Source: Plakobranchus ocellatus (Eukaryota; Mollusca; Gastropoda; Plakobranchidae). Taken from it: a stretch of DNA of 22,776 nucleotides. The position numbers were made by a program, and so were the translations under genes. The notes under the pieces are model-generated. The model was not told the DNA's origin, did not search any database, and worked only from the letters and a program-made list of their open reading frames with translations. This document shows, piece after piece, positions 1 to 9,515 of the stretch (positions are counted from its first letter, which is position 1; each line of letters starts with the position of its first letter). The stretch is taken from assembly GCA_019648995.1 (NCBI GenBank), contig BLXT01003952.1:822077-844852 (forward strand). The letters run 5' to 3'.

Positions 1-707
1 CCCCCTTTGGGAAATCAATAACCACATATTTATTATTAATCAAGGAATGGGGAATAACTCTTGATGGAACTGTTCCTTTAAAAATTAAGCTCTAGCTGCA
101 GATACATTTTGAAAAGGCCGGCTTTAAATGACTGTAAATAAAATTAAAGCCTGAAACTAAAATTTTAATTCAAGGTTGCAATGTAGATCTTAAAGACATT
201 TTGTCTTAAACTTAATATCTTTTTTCTAAAATGCTCTTAATATATATTTATCAAGATCGTTTAAAAAATTGGGTAAGGGGTCTAAGTTACTTGTGTAGCC
301 TATAAACATAATTACATCGAGATATTGATTTGGTCATAAATCTATATTACATAACATTACTTAATTTCTTAACCTATAGGTAAATTTCTTGATATCATTT
401 CACAATAGGTCTAGCTACAAATACAATTTATATAGGAAATTCCTTTCTTCCTCTTAATACATGTATTTTTTTTAAAGGCAAGTGATTTACGCCGATAAAC
501 AAAGCCCAACATGCAAAAGTTTTAATCGAGAAGATGTTTTTAGAATTAAATTGTTGGAGTATTAGCCTTCTCAGCCTTCCCATTTAATCTAGGCTTTTCT
601 TCATTTTACTTTAAGTCAACTTGGCATATTTTCATCCTTTTCTACAACTACGTTTACACAAATCTTATTTTATAATGCAAAAATTATGCATGTACCACTT
701 GATGAAA
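1..707. other. AT-rich stretch without a recognised gene
   Basis: Both strands are broken by frequent stop codons and I see no domain, RNA gene or tandem array. The composition is the AT-rich background of the window, with short A and T runs. Confidence 0.6.
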
Positions 708-763
708 ATTAAAACAGATTATTCTCTTCTTTAAACCGATTAAAACAGATTATTCTCTTCTTT
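708..763. repeat. 25-bp direct repeat, two copies, period 31
   Basis: The same 25 bases occur at 708-732 and 739-763, separated by six bases. This is a small local tandem duplication with no associated reading frame. Confidence 0.85.
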
Positions 764-806
764 CTGACATATTAGCTTTTCATTCCCGATGAAATCCAGT
801 CCCTGT

Positions 807-851
807 TTTGGGAAGCCGATTAAAGGGAGTTAATAAGGCCGCACGAATACC
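807..851 (+). repeat. Dispersed repeat block, copy A
   Basis: This block matches the reverse complement of 21905-21950. The core 816-843 differs from its partner at one of 28 bases, and about 39 of 45 bases agree overall. Similarity stops on both sides, so it may be the conserved end of a mobile element or a short dispersed repeat. No coding content is visible. Confidence 0.6.
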
Positions 852-855
852 AAAG

Positions 856-1592
856 CCAGGAGGCAAAAAGATCCCTTTGGTAATAAAGCAGACTTAAAAA
901 CACTGAAAAAACCCTTTAAAAAAAAACAGTATGAGAAAATACATAGCTACTATGTATGTTACGACAAACAGGTCAGAAATAAAATTGGTAACGGAATATT
1001 ACTGTTCAGGCTGACTGTTTTTTTAGTTTCTTACCAAAAAAGTAAGCAAGTGTCAATCTTTTAGTGCATGATACGTATTTAACATAGTTGGTCTGCTCAT
1101 GCGCGGACTGGCCTGCACTGGTTGGTCCTACCTGGTGACTGACACAAACACCGGCGGTTCCGGAACTCGCCTTTAGTGACGTCACAGGTTTAAATGCGGA
1201 GGATCCGATTGTCGAAGTTACTTTAATCCGATTTAGTGACTTGAAAATTACTCGTGTAATCAGAACGCCCACAAACATACAGAAAACATTGTGTTGAGAG
1301 GGTATGGGTTAGAAATATCGAAACACTTGAGCTCTTTAGCAATAATTGCCGATACCCAAGCTATGTCGCTGCTTTACTTGCTTAATTTCGCACAGTTGGA
1401 GGCGACCTCAGGACTGACTTTCCTGCAGCTACAGCTGTGAGTGTCACTTCGCTGTGGGCGAATTCTGGTTACAGTCGAAAAGGCCTGTTCTGCCTTGGCC
1501 GGGGTTATCACGCTTAGCTAAAGTAGCGCTGCTTGTGAGAACAAACACTACGCCGTGTGAAGGTGAAACATCAAGATATGAACGGACATTTC
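856..1592. other. Non-coding stretch with a GC-richer patch
   Basis: No protein domain is recognisable on either strand. About 1080-1250 is richer in G+C and CpG than its surroundings and holds a CRE palindrome. A minus-strand frame at 1006-1278 has no recognisable features. Confidence 0.5.
1176..1185. promoter_or_regulatory. CRE palindrome (possible CREB/ATF site)
   Basis: GTGACGTCAC is a perfect 10-bp palindrome containing the full TGACGTCA consensus bound by CREB/ATF bZIP factors. It lies in a locally GC-richer patch, and about 80 bases upstream GCTCATGCGCGG partly resembles an NRF1 site. These are features of CpG-type promoters, but no adjoining gene is identified, so regulatory function is an inference. 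Confidence 0.3.
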
Positions 1593-1609
1593 NNCCCCCC
1601 CCCCCCCCC
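1593..1609. other. Two unresolved bases beside a C15 homopolymer
   Basis: Two N characters at 1593-1594 precede fifteen C residues. This probably marks an assembly or base-calling ambiguity in the homopolymer, so reading frames across it cannot be trusted. Confidence 0.9.
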
Positions 1610-1610
1610 A

Positions 1611-2165
1611 TTCCCACGCTTCATGTCAGGACTTCTTTCTCGTGAAGAAAAATGTTGGAGAAAAATGTCTAATCCTTGCGTTCCTCTTAATCGTCTTGAT
1701 TAGCTTTCTTTAGAACTGTAAACACACACTCACTCATACACCCACAAAAAGAACTCGATTGCAGATGACAAAACTTGTAAATTTTTTTTTTTTTTTTTAT
1801 TGTGAGGGACGGAGACATATGTCGACGCAAGAAAAATACAAGCAACATGGACATGTTATGCAACAAGTTGGTGCCAGCGGAGATTTAGGGGCGAAAAGTG
1901 ATCTCCTTGTTTACATCTGGAGGTAGGGTTCGATTGCCATGGGCGATCTGTAAAATGCAGAATTCTTTACAACTCAACTGACCCGAGTCCGGCGGTAGAA
2001 GATTCTGTCAACTCTCCACCTGGAACTTCACGACACAATTGTTGGCACACCCGGCTGAGATCACTTTCTGTCAATCTGCTCTCCACTCCTGGCTTGGTAA
2101 CGTATATGGACACTGAGATCCTCAAAACGTGGATGGATTATGTGACACAAAACAAACTCTCGTTT
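1611..2165. other. No gene recognised
   Basis: The stretch contains an 18-base T run near 1782-1799 and a lone B-box-like string at 1926-1938 without a matching A box. Nothing else stands out on either strand. Confidence 0.5.
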
Positions 2166-2202
2166 CACCATCATCAACATCATTACCATCGTCAACATGA
2201 TT

Positions 2203-2280
<78 letters not shown>
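2166..2280. repeat. (ATC)n trinucleotide microsatellite
   Basis: A perfect (ATC)26 tract occupies 2203-2280, preceded by interrupted ATC/AAC triplets from about 2166. All six frames are open through it, giving artefactual poly-His, poly-Met and poly-Asp translations. Confidence 0.95.
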
Positions 2281-2423
2281 TTTGTCATGATCCACGGTCT
2301 CGCTAACCATTAAGGGTTCGTGCATCATTTGGAGTTAAATCATTTCATACTTAGATCAAAGGGTTAAAATGAAAGAACAAAAAACGAAACAAAAGAGATT
2401 TGTCGTGAAGATTCCCTGATTTG

Positions 2424-2442
2424 TTTATTCAAAAGTTTTATT
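2424..2442 (-). terminator. Two AATAAA poly(A) signals
   Basis: On the minus strand AATAAA occurs at 2442-2437 and again at 2429-2424, about 90-105 bases downstream of the stop codon of the candidate exon at 2529-2687. Position and strand fit 3'-end formation for that exon, although chance AATAAA motifs are common in DNA this AT-rich. Confidence 0.35.
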
Positions 2443-2528
2443 TCACTTCTGTTATTAAGGTTAGGGTAGCGCAGGGAGGAACACGAGCAAAGTGACAGTA
2501 AGGCTCAAAGCTCACCGATGAGTTGCAC

Positions 2529-2687
2529 TCAGTTGTTGATTGCTAAACGCTTAGGTAGCGATTTAGCTTCAGTTGCAGTCTTTTGCAGAAAGTCTCCAAA
2601 TTTTTGGAGCATAGACAGCTGGTAATCGGGTATGTAATTGTCTATGTTCGAACGCATTGCCTTTGCAGCAGCCCTATGGGCTATGAT
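2529..2687 (-). CDS. Candidate 3'-terminal exon, product unknown
   Basis: A minus-strand frame runs for 52 codons after an in-frame TAG at 2690-2688 and ends at TGA 2531-2529. The AG of that TAG, or AGs shortly after it, could be a splice acceptor, though the pyrimidine tract is poor. The translation is well mixed and amphipathic rather than low-complexity, with segments such as MRSNIDNYIPDYQLSMLQKF and EAKSLPKRL. Two poly(A) signals follow within about 105 bases, as expected for a last exon. I do not recognise the family and found no upstream exon with confidence. It could be the end of a real gene, a retrogene or transposon fragment, or a chance open frame. Confidence 0.3.
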   Translation of the reverse strand: MIAHRAAAKAMRSNIDNYIPDYQLSMLQKFGDFLQKTATEAKSLPKRLAINN

Positions 2688-3025
2688 CTAACCATAAATT
2701 TAATTAAACGATAGTGTTTTTTACTTAGCAGATATGTGCCGATATAGGCTTTGTGTTAGTGATTGGAAATTAAATGGTCAAAATCATTAATATTAAAGAC
2801 GTTAAATGTTGAAACGTTATAAGAATTATATATACATATATATCTGAGTATTAAAATGATTGAAATTAATGGATTGTAAATCTAAGTGTTTAAGACTTAA
2901 CGATATGTATTTTCGTTAAGTAATAGAAATTAATGTTGAATTATGAGTTTTAAATACAGAAATGAGAGTTTAATGAATGGAAATGTTGTATTAAGAATTC
3001 CTCCCGTTATTGAATTTTACAGGGG

Positions 3026-3180
3026 CAGTCGTGGAACGAACTGAAAGCCGAACTACGTTTTAAACGAGTCCTGGAACGGACTAGAAGTTAAATAACGTTT
3101 TGAAAGAGTCCTGGAGTGCACCGAAGTTAAATTTCTAAGTACAGTCCTTGAACGGATAGGAAATTAAATTGTATCCAAAA
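3026..3180. repeat. Degenerate ~40-bp tandem repeat, four copies
   Basis: Four units begin near 3026, 3068, 3108 and 3145. Each opens with a GTCCTGGAACG-like string and continues with a GAAGTTAAAT-like string. The units have drifted and range from about 36 to 42 bases. No conserved reading frame is seen. Confidence 0.65.
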
Positions 3181-3373
3181 GGGAGTGGACTGAGCTGTAT
3201 TATACTTTATTATGTCTACGCTTATAATTATGATTGTATGTGGAAAATAAATGGGGCTTGACCGAAAAAGGAATTGCAGCAGTCGTCTGTCTTTATTGAG
3301 CATATTACTCTTATGTCGTCGTCCACACGTATAACTCCACGTCGTCCCTACATATATATCCCCCTTCCATGAC

Positions 3374-3374
<1 letters not shown>

Positions 3375-3439
<65 letters not shown>

Positions 3440-3506
3440 GGCCATTATAATTATCATCATTATTTTTATCCTCAACATCATCATCATTGTCATCATCATC
3501 ATCAGC
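3375..3506. repeat. (ATC)n trinucleotide microsatellite
   Basis: A nearly perfect (ATC)21 tract at 3375-3439 is followed by interrupted ATC/ATT triplets to about 3506. It has the same unit and orientation as the tract at 2203-2280. Confidence 0.95.
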
Positions 3507-3917
3507 TTTTCTCATCTTACAAAGGAGTAAAGTTTATCAAGAAAAGCTATCTAGCGCCCCCTGTCCAGGCCAATGCAGTGCCTCCGCCCAGCTATGTTAG
3601 TCCCATTGCCTCATCAAAGTATAAAATCTTTGGATAGAATGCACATAGCGATATCCTCCACATTGGAATATACACAAATCCCTTAACTGTATAGACTAGA
3701 GGGAGATTTCACGCATCGCGCATTCATGAAATATTGCGGATGTAAAAATTAGAAGATTGTTGTCACTCCCGTTTCATAACTCCCTTATATGTCTGCCAAA
3801 TCGCAGATATACGATTGAACTTTGTTAAATTTTAGTTCAATCGATATGGCTCATTCATTAAAAGTTGATTACAAGCTTTTAGGCTCGCGTCGGGCTAGGG
3901 ACGTTGTACCACAAGTT
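3507..3917. other. No gene recognised
   Basis: Both strands carry frequent stops. No motif, tandem structure or RNA-like fold was noticed. Confidence 0.5.
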
Positions 3918-3967
3918 TGAGTGTGTGTGCGTGTGTGAGAAAGAAAGAGAGGAGAGAGAGAGAGTAG
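3918..3967. repeat. (GT)n / (GA)n compound microsatellite
   Basis: A short GT-rich tract passes into GAAA and GA repeats on the plus strand. It is a simple-sequence repeat with no coding meaning. Confidence 0.85.
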
Positions 3968-4020
3968 AAAAAAACGCAAAAACACTGGTGGAAAGGCCTT
4001 TTACAGGGCATAGGAAAAAT

Positions 4021-4072
4021 TCGCTATATTTCTTCTTCCAGTTTCCAGTCTGCAGAAGGCCTGGAGATTGTA
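4021..4072 (-). mobile_element. LINE 3'-end fragment, copy 2
   Basis: Read on the minus strand, this segment closely matches the end of the LINE fragment at 5558-5761. Both share a GCCTTCT-CAGACTGG-AACT string followed by AAGAAGAAATAT and GCG. In that copy this covers the last codons, the stop and the start of the 3' tail. Here the stop is altered and nothing coding is recognisable upstream, so it is a short, 5'-truncated dead copy. Confidence 0.5.
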
Positions 4073-4198
4073 GTTGTTTGGACATAATGAGTTAGTTCAA
4101 GTTAGTTTGTATGAATGTAGTTGCATGGAGTTTCATCTAGTATTAACTTGTTCGTAATTTCATTTTGCGAAGATAATGCTGAGTTGGTGATTGTGTTT

Positions 4199-4380
4199 GA
4201 TTGTCCTTAGTTCTGAATCTCGTGGTTGTCGGTCTTGTTCGTCTGTCTTCGTTGTGGTGATTGTCCTTAGTTCTGAATCTCGTGGTTGCCGGTCTTGATT
4301 GGTCTGTCTTCGTTGTGGTGATTGTCCTTAGTTCTGAATCTCGTGGTTGCCGGTCTTGATTGGTCTGTCTTCGTTGTGGT
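4199..4380. repeat. 60/61-bp tandem repeat, three copies
   Basis: Units lie at 4199-4258, 4259-4319 and 4320-4380. The second and third are identical over 61 bases; the first differs at a few positions and lacks one base. The near-identity indicates recent tandem duplication. No conserved long reading frame runs through it. Confidence 0.9.
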
Positions 4381-4570
4381 GAGAGTGAATAGTGTTATAG
4401 TCGAATGTTCATGTTTGCTTATTTGGGTAGTTGTATTTTTGCTGTCCTACTGTCCAGATGTAGCGAGCGGAGGGTTGTCTAAATTTTGTTCTTGAGAAAT
4501 AAGAAGCGTAGATTTCTTTTTGCTTCAATTTTAATGAGTTTCATTTCAAGTACTCAGAAATTTGTAACTT

Positions 4571-4710
4571 GAATTATATCATTGTGTTAAGTTGTATAAG
4601 TGAAAATTGTAACTTGATTTTGATATTGTAAATTCGGAATCTCTAAGGAAACAGCCCTGATAAATGGGTATTCAGAGAGATTTATATCGTTGCGTTAAAG
4701 TTGTATAAGT
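4571..4710. repeat. Direct repeat pair about 108 bp apart
   Basis: A roughly 28-base segment at 4574-4601 recurs at 4682-4710 with a few substitutions and one extra A. It appears to be a diverged local duplication. Confidence 0.6.
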
Positions 4711-4924
4711 TGTAATTAGAGATGTGTTATTATGCGAGTTTGAAGAGAATGATTTCCAACTTGCTTATGGCATCCGCAAGCGTTCCTTAGTTTGCTCTTG
4801 ATTACTGTGTTATAATTACAATATAACTCTACTTGGATATGAAATATCATGATAAATGAAACGGGTTGATTTGAAACATCAAATGCCCTATTAAGTATAT
4901 CAAGCTTTCAAGAAACCCCCACAC

Positions 4925-5085
4925 TACTGTGTTGCTGCTGATCCTGTTGCGCTGATCCTGTTACTGCTAATCTTGTTACTGCTGTTCTGGTTGCTGATCG
5001 AGTTATTGCTGATACTGTTACTACTGATCCTGTTACCGCTGATCCTCTTACTGCTGATCCTGTTATTGCTGTTCCGGTTGTTGGT
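4925..5085. repeat. 15-bp minisatellite, about ten copies
   Basis: Imperfect units of the form GCTGATCCTGTTACT are repeated about ten times. Because 15 is a multiple of three, an antisense frame at 4908-5147 stays open and reads as a five-residue Thr/Gly/Ser/Ala repeat. The flanks show no gene, so I treat this as a non-coding minisatellite. Confidence 0.8.
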
Positions 5086-5557
5086 GTCCTCTTGGGACAC
5101 TGATTCTTCCAGTTCCTCGCTGACTCTTCACCGTTAGAAATAATCAATTCTTCATCGTTAGATTCCCCCGCTGGACTGGTTTTATCTTTAAGTATAAACT
5201 TTTTAAAATTGCCATGGTCATGACCAATTATAGTTTGTGAACTAGCAAAGTATTATCTGAAATAATTAGTCAGTAATGTGGCTTGACAATTCTAGTAATT
5301 AGTTTAAACTATCTTGCCATACATTTGGGTTTGTGTTTTCATTGTGTGGTTGTAAATCTATGTTTCTTTATGAATATTTGTTATATGTATATCGTGTACA
5401 TTAAATGTAGCTTTGAAGCATTCTTTTTCAAACCTGGTTCTTCCTCTCTTTCTTTTTTGTTTCTCCTCTCGTTAGTGGTTTGCTGTAATTTTAATTCTTT
5501 TTTAATTCAGTACACACCGTAACGGTCTCATTGTTTGAGATCCGCAATATTTCTTCT
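5086..5557. other. No gene recognised
   Basis: A plus-strand frame at 5283-5522 is rich in Phe, Leu and Val but has no ATG, homology or splice context that I can recognise. It is probably chance. Confidence 0.45.
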
Positions 5558-5761
5558 TTAAGTTCCCAGTCTGGAGAAGGCATTAGCGATGGTGGTTCTC
5601 CACTCAACCCTGCGCTCAATTAATCCTCTAAGGCTGTCGTTGCTTACATTATCTACTGCCCTGGAGGTAGGCCTAAGTCTTTCAATATAACGTATTCTCT
5701 GTCTACCTCTGCTGTGTTTTGTAACAAAAAAACTAGACTTAGGTTTTGTTATTGAACGCAC
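5558..5761 (-). pseudogene. LINE reverse-transcriptase ORF, C-terminal fragment
   Basis: The minus-strand translation contains RGRQRIRYIERL, then a stretch with NDSLRGLIERRVEWRTTIANA, and ends LGT followed by TAA. This fits the C-terminal end of ORF2 in non-LTR retrotransposons common in invertebrates: a basic G-R-G-R-Q-R motif, an Arg-rich helix with a W-R pair, and a terminal Gly-Thr. The conserved reverse-transcriptase and endonuclease regions are absent upstream, so this is a typical 5'-truncated insertion. The 3' tail continues below 5558 and matches the fragment at 4021-4072. The LINE clade cannot be assigned from this piece. Confidence 0.6.
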
Positions 5762-5829
5762 GCCAACTCGAGAGTTCTAGAAAGGACCAGTTAAGGGGAG
5801 TTAATTTATGCAAAGCGAAAGAGAATTCA

Positions 5830-6334
5830 TTACGAAAATGAACGTGACTCATGTTCTATTTTTAGCCCAGGGGTTTTTCCTAATGTCTTTTCGAAGACTG
5901 CTTTTATGCTATTTTAGGATTATGATGTAATATTCTAGATCTATACTTTCGAACATTCTACGCTTGCATTTAGGGATAGATTTCCAGAAATTTGTAGAGT
6001 TTTCTTTTGAAAAAGGTATAAATACCGGGAGAAGATTGGTAAAGACTGAGACTCAGACTCAGATAGAGACTCAGAGATATACCAGTATCACACGGAGAAG
6101 ACACAGAGTAGGCAGAGAGTTCGTAGAGATCACAGAGAGATCATTGTATAGCGATTACGCAGATTAATAGAGCTAGATCTAGTTTTCTTAGCGACGGCCT
6201 ATGTGAATATTGTTTGATTTGATTTTTTTGTTGTTGAGTTAAATAAACTCAGTTCTTTGTTCTTCACACGATCTCCAGAGTTCCGTTATTTCTCAGCTAG
6301 GTCTATATAGATCTAAAGAACTCAACGTCCTACA
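5830..6334 (+). mobile_element. LTR-like unit (possible solo LTR)
   Basis: The segment has LTR-style pol II signals in order on one strand: a TATA box TATAAATA at 6017-6024, a short CT/AGAC-rich leader, a poly(A) signal AATAAA at 6242-6247 followed by a T-rich stretch, and a possible terminal TACA at 6331-6334. The TATA-to-end distance of about 320 bases would suit an R-U5-containing LTR. I could not fix the 5' end or a target-site duplication, and no gag or pol sequence adjoins, so this is a proposal. An unrelated short transcription unit is possible. Confidence 0.3.
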
Positions 6335-6819
6335 TCAGAGATATTATCTACATTTTATTTCTGGTGTATCGCGACATGTTTGCTTTCAATCTTTTTCAAT
6401 TGCTAAATATTCTAAGCCCATGTGGGAGCAAATGTAACCTAGAAATTCCTTCTAACTTTAAAGATAGACAGAACAAAAATAAAAATCACGATATATGCTC
6501 ATTCTTTAGACAGTTTATGGACCGACACTCAGAAACTATCTACATTTTTACCACGTTGGACTTACATACAGTGATGCCGCCAAAAAGAAAATATAAAGAA
6601 ATTATTGAGTCAATAATAAATCTTTATTGAATCAAACAAAGTTGTAGCAATAAATAAAGAAGAATATTATAACATTCAAGATTTTAAAAAATCAATTCCT
6701 AAGAACGGCTTATGACAGAATTTCACAGTTGTCCATTAAACTCTAATTGTAATAACTAGCCTAAATAATATTACGTCCTTTAACATCCTCGGTATATCTA
6801 CGTTTCTGTACCTTTGCGT
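6335..6819. other. No gene recognised
   Basis: A plus-strand frame at 6364-6630 is open for 88 codons and contains an internal ATG beginning MPPKRKYKEI, followed closely by AATAAA motifs. I recognise no family and see no splice sites, so it is not called as a gene. Confidence 0.4.
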
Positions 6820-7121
6820 GATCTTTTTTCTCATTCTCTGTCTTATTGTGTCTGTTCTCTCTCACTATCCTGCATTCTCTCTTTCCTTGCTGCTTCTCTA
6901 TTCAAACATCAGTTTTCTCTCTCTATCCCACCCACCTCTCTATCTCTGCCACTTTTCTGATGAAACTTCTGTCCCTCTCTAATGCACCATTTTCTCTCTC
7001 TCTCTCTCTCTCCCTCTCTCTCTCTCTATCTCTCTCTCTCTCTGCTATTTCTCTCTCTATAAATGTCTCTGTTATCTCTCTCTCCCTCTATCTCTCTCTC
7101 TCTCTGTAAATGACTCTGTTA

Positions 7122-7173
<52 letters not shown>

Positions 7174-7345
7174 ATCACACGAAAGATATCTATTTCTGCT
7201 ACTTCTCTACCCAAACGTATCGGTTCTCTTTCTCGTTTATATTTTTTGCTTCTCTGTCTCGGTTCTTTCTCATGATGGTTACACTCAGCATGATTTTTTA
7301 AAACTTGTGCTCTCTTTACATTTTCTTTCTTCCCCCTCGCTTCAC
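6820..7345. repeat. (CT)n microsatellite block
   Basis: The plus strand is pyrimidine-rich throughout, with long (CT)n runs at about 6992-7055 and 7118-7171. Short interruptions such as AAATG.CTCTGTTAT recur, suggesting internal duplication. Open frames here are poly-Ser/Leu or Arg/Glu artefacts. Confidence 0.9.
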
Positions 7346-8884
7346 GCAAAAAAAATTTTCATGATATTATTTTTTCCCCTATGTAACAACGTTAGTATAC
7401 GCCAATTAGGAAAGACTTTAACGGCCACTTTGTGTCGCTACTGTGAAAAGTGTAATATCAGAGCCCTGTTCTGCAGGGAAAAAATGAATGAAGAAAAGCG
7501 AATAGAATATGCAAACAAATCCTAACCAACAACGCGCTTGGCAATAAAAAAAGGCAAGGTGAAACATTTGGAAAAAATCATACAGGATCAATAGGGTCCG
7601 CAACGACACGCGCTGTGGAGAAGGCACTCAAGATAATGTTATTTCAGTTCAGATCTCTTTACAACTGCAGCAGTTGATTTACATTTCAACCTGCCATAGT
7701 CAATCATTAGTACATCCTTTAAGCTTGACGATAGAAAAGATGTATATTATAATGAACCGAAATAGCCAATCAGTAAGTACAATAGTGAGAACTCCCGCCA
7801 CCAACTGCTGCTTAGTAAATGGATAAAAATATCAGGTTAATTATAAAATACTACTCATTACCCATATCAAAAAGTTTGGCTAGAATTAATATTATACGAG
7901 GTGAGATCAGAAAAGAATGAATAAAAATTCACAATATTACATCTCACAAGATACTTAAAAATGTAAGTTTTATAACAAAAAGAAGAATGACACGATGCTA
8001 ATCATCAGATTACAAGCTTACACACAGGACTTCAGGTCACAGGAATTAACAGTAGTAATGAAGCCAGCAGATACATGGCTTTTACATATGGTTACTGTTG
8101 TAACATTTACTATATTACATTCTCTATTTTTATATAACCGTTTATCCAAACTGCAATATAGCCAGAGGCCACGGATAAATAGTTTTATCCATGCTGACTT
8201 GGACTATATTTATTTTTTTTAAATGCAAAAAATAGATAGAAAATTTGCTTTCAAACATGGATAATGTTTATTAGCCGCTCCTGTGCTTTCTAAAGCCTGT
8301 GATTTAAATTAAAAGAAATTTTAATGAGCTTTGATTGTCTCTACCAAAAAAATTTTGCCGTGACGTCTCAATGTCCTTTTCCTTCGGTTTTATAAATAAA
8401 TGTAAAAAATACCCCATTACCACAGATACAATCGGAATTCAAAATAACAGACCAACCACGCGAAAATCATGACAATGGCGTAGAAGCTATATTGTAATAA
8501 ACGATGCTTTTTTCTTTCTTTTTTTATCTAAGACCTATCAGAGCAGAACAAGATAACACATTTTAGTCAGATGAATGAACGTAAATGATCTTACACTCCA
8601 AACGTTTTTCCGAGAGCATTCCTAAACGGTGAGAGAATGTTTCCTCATAAGCACTCAATATTCCTGATTGTCCTTAGATGATGTATAGAAATTACGGAGT
8701 TTGTGCAGGGACGCCACAAAGTTGGAGTTTTAACAGCAAGGACAGTGCTATAAATGCACGTTCAGTGGTTATAACTTTCTATCCTTCATATCAAAACATT
8801 CTGATAATGTGTGGGAGAGATTTTGATACTGCTCAAACTCTAAAAAAAACCTAATATCGCGTTTTTGTCGACTGGCCATACATA
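7346..8884. other. No gene recognised
   Basis: Short open frames exist at 7418-7627 (minus) and 7995-8222 (plus), but neither shows a recognisable domain. The sequence is AT-rich background. Confidence 0.5.
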
Positions 8885-8977
8885 AAAGCCCAGGCTTGGT
8901 CATGCAAGCCCCTTGAGGCTCGCCAATCATCAACGAAGCGAGGAAAGAGGAAGGAATGCAAAAAAAAAAAAAAAAAA
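8885..8977 (+). mobile_element. Possible retroposon 3' end with poly(A) tail
   Basis: A GC-richer segment at 8885-8959 ends directly in an 18-base A run at 8960-8977. A non-AT-rich stretch terminating in pure poly(A) is the hallmark of a retroposed SINE or LINE 3' end. No A or B box is seen and I could not find a flanking target-site duplication. Confidence 0.35.
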
Positions 8978-8996
8978 TGCGGTTTTGTGTACAGTT

Positions 8997-9002
8997 TTTA
9001 TT
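8997..9002 (-). terminator. Candidate poly(A) signal for the FREP gene
   Basis: AATAAA on the minus strand lies about 515 bases downstream of the FREP stop codon at 9518-9516, giving a plausible 3'UTR length. It is one of several possible signals in AT-rich DNA. Confidence 0.25.
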
Positions 9003-9515
9003 TAAATCTTAATGTTTATGTGGTAAACACAGATGACCCAAAATTGAAGAAAAAAAAAAGCCTCCGTCATAGAATCTGCCGTTACCACCGTATAGTTTTT
9101 GGTAACTGCACGTTTCTCTGGACTTAATGGTTTCTCAGAACTTATTGAAAAGAGGAAAAAGAAACACCCGTTTGCTTCTATCTAATGTTATTGTGAATGC
9201 TTAGTGAGAGAATGGAGAGAAAAAATAGTGACCATGACCGTGCATACGCAGGAAAAAATCCTACCTAGGGTTTGAGTTACTACTGCTAGTTCTGTGTTGT
9301 GAATAAAAATAAAGTACAACTATGGCAGTATGATGAGAAAAAAAAATATATAACAAGCTTAAGATGTAACAACAGTAACAGCAGAATGACAAATGAACTT
9401 AAAATTTGGCCTTTTCAAGCTCTTAACGTGATCTGATAATGAGGCCGCCAAGGCGTGAGATAAACCTTTCTCTACAAATTCAATCCCTTCACCAACAATG
9501 CGTATATCCACTTCT

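Noticed and set aside
1895..2075. Possible SINE around a B-box-like string at 1926-1938 with a GAGATCAC string near 2056
   Set aside because: The spacing between the two strings is about 130 bases, against about 50 in the two aligned copies, and no A box or wider alignment was seen.
2061..2328. Poly-Met, poly-His and poly-Asp frames
   Set aside because: Translation of the (ATC)26 microsatellite in different frames.
4908..5147. Thr/Gly/Ser repeat frame on the minus strand
   Set aside because: Explained by the in-frame 15-bp minisatellite with no signal peptide or exon context.
6364..6630. 88-codon plus-strand frame with an internal MPPKRKYKEI start, considered as a transposase N-terminus
   Set aside because: Too little sequence to support any family, and no terminal inverted repeats or downstream domain.
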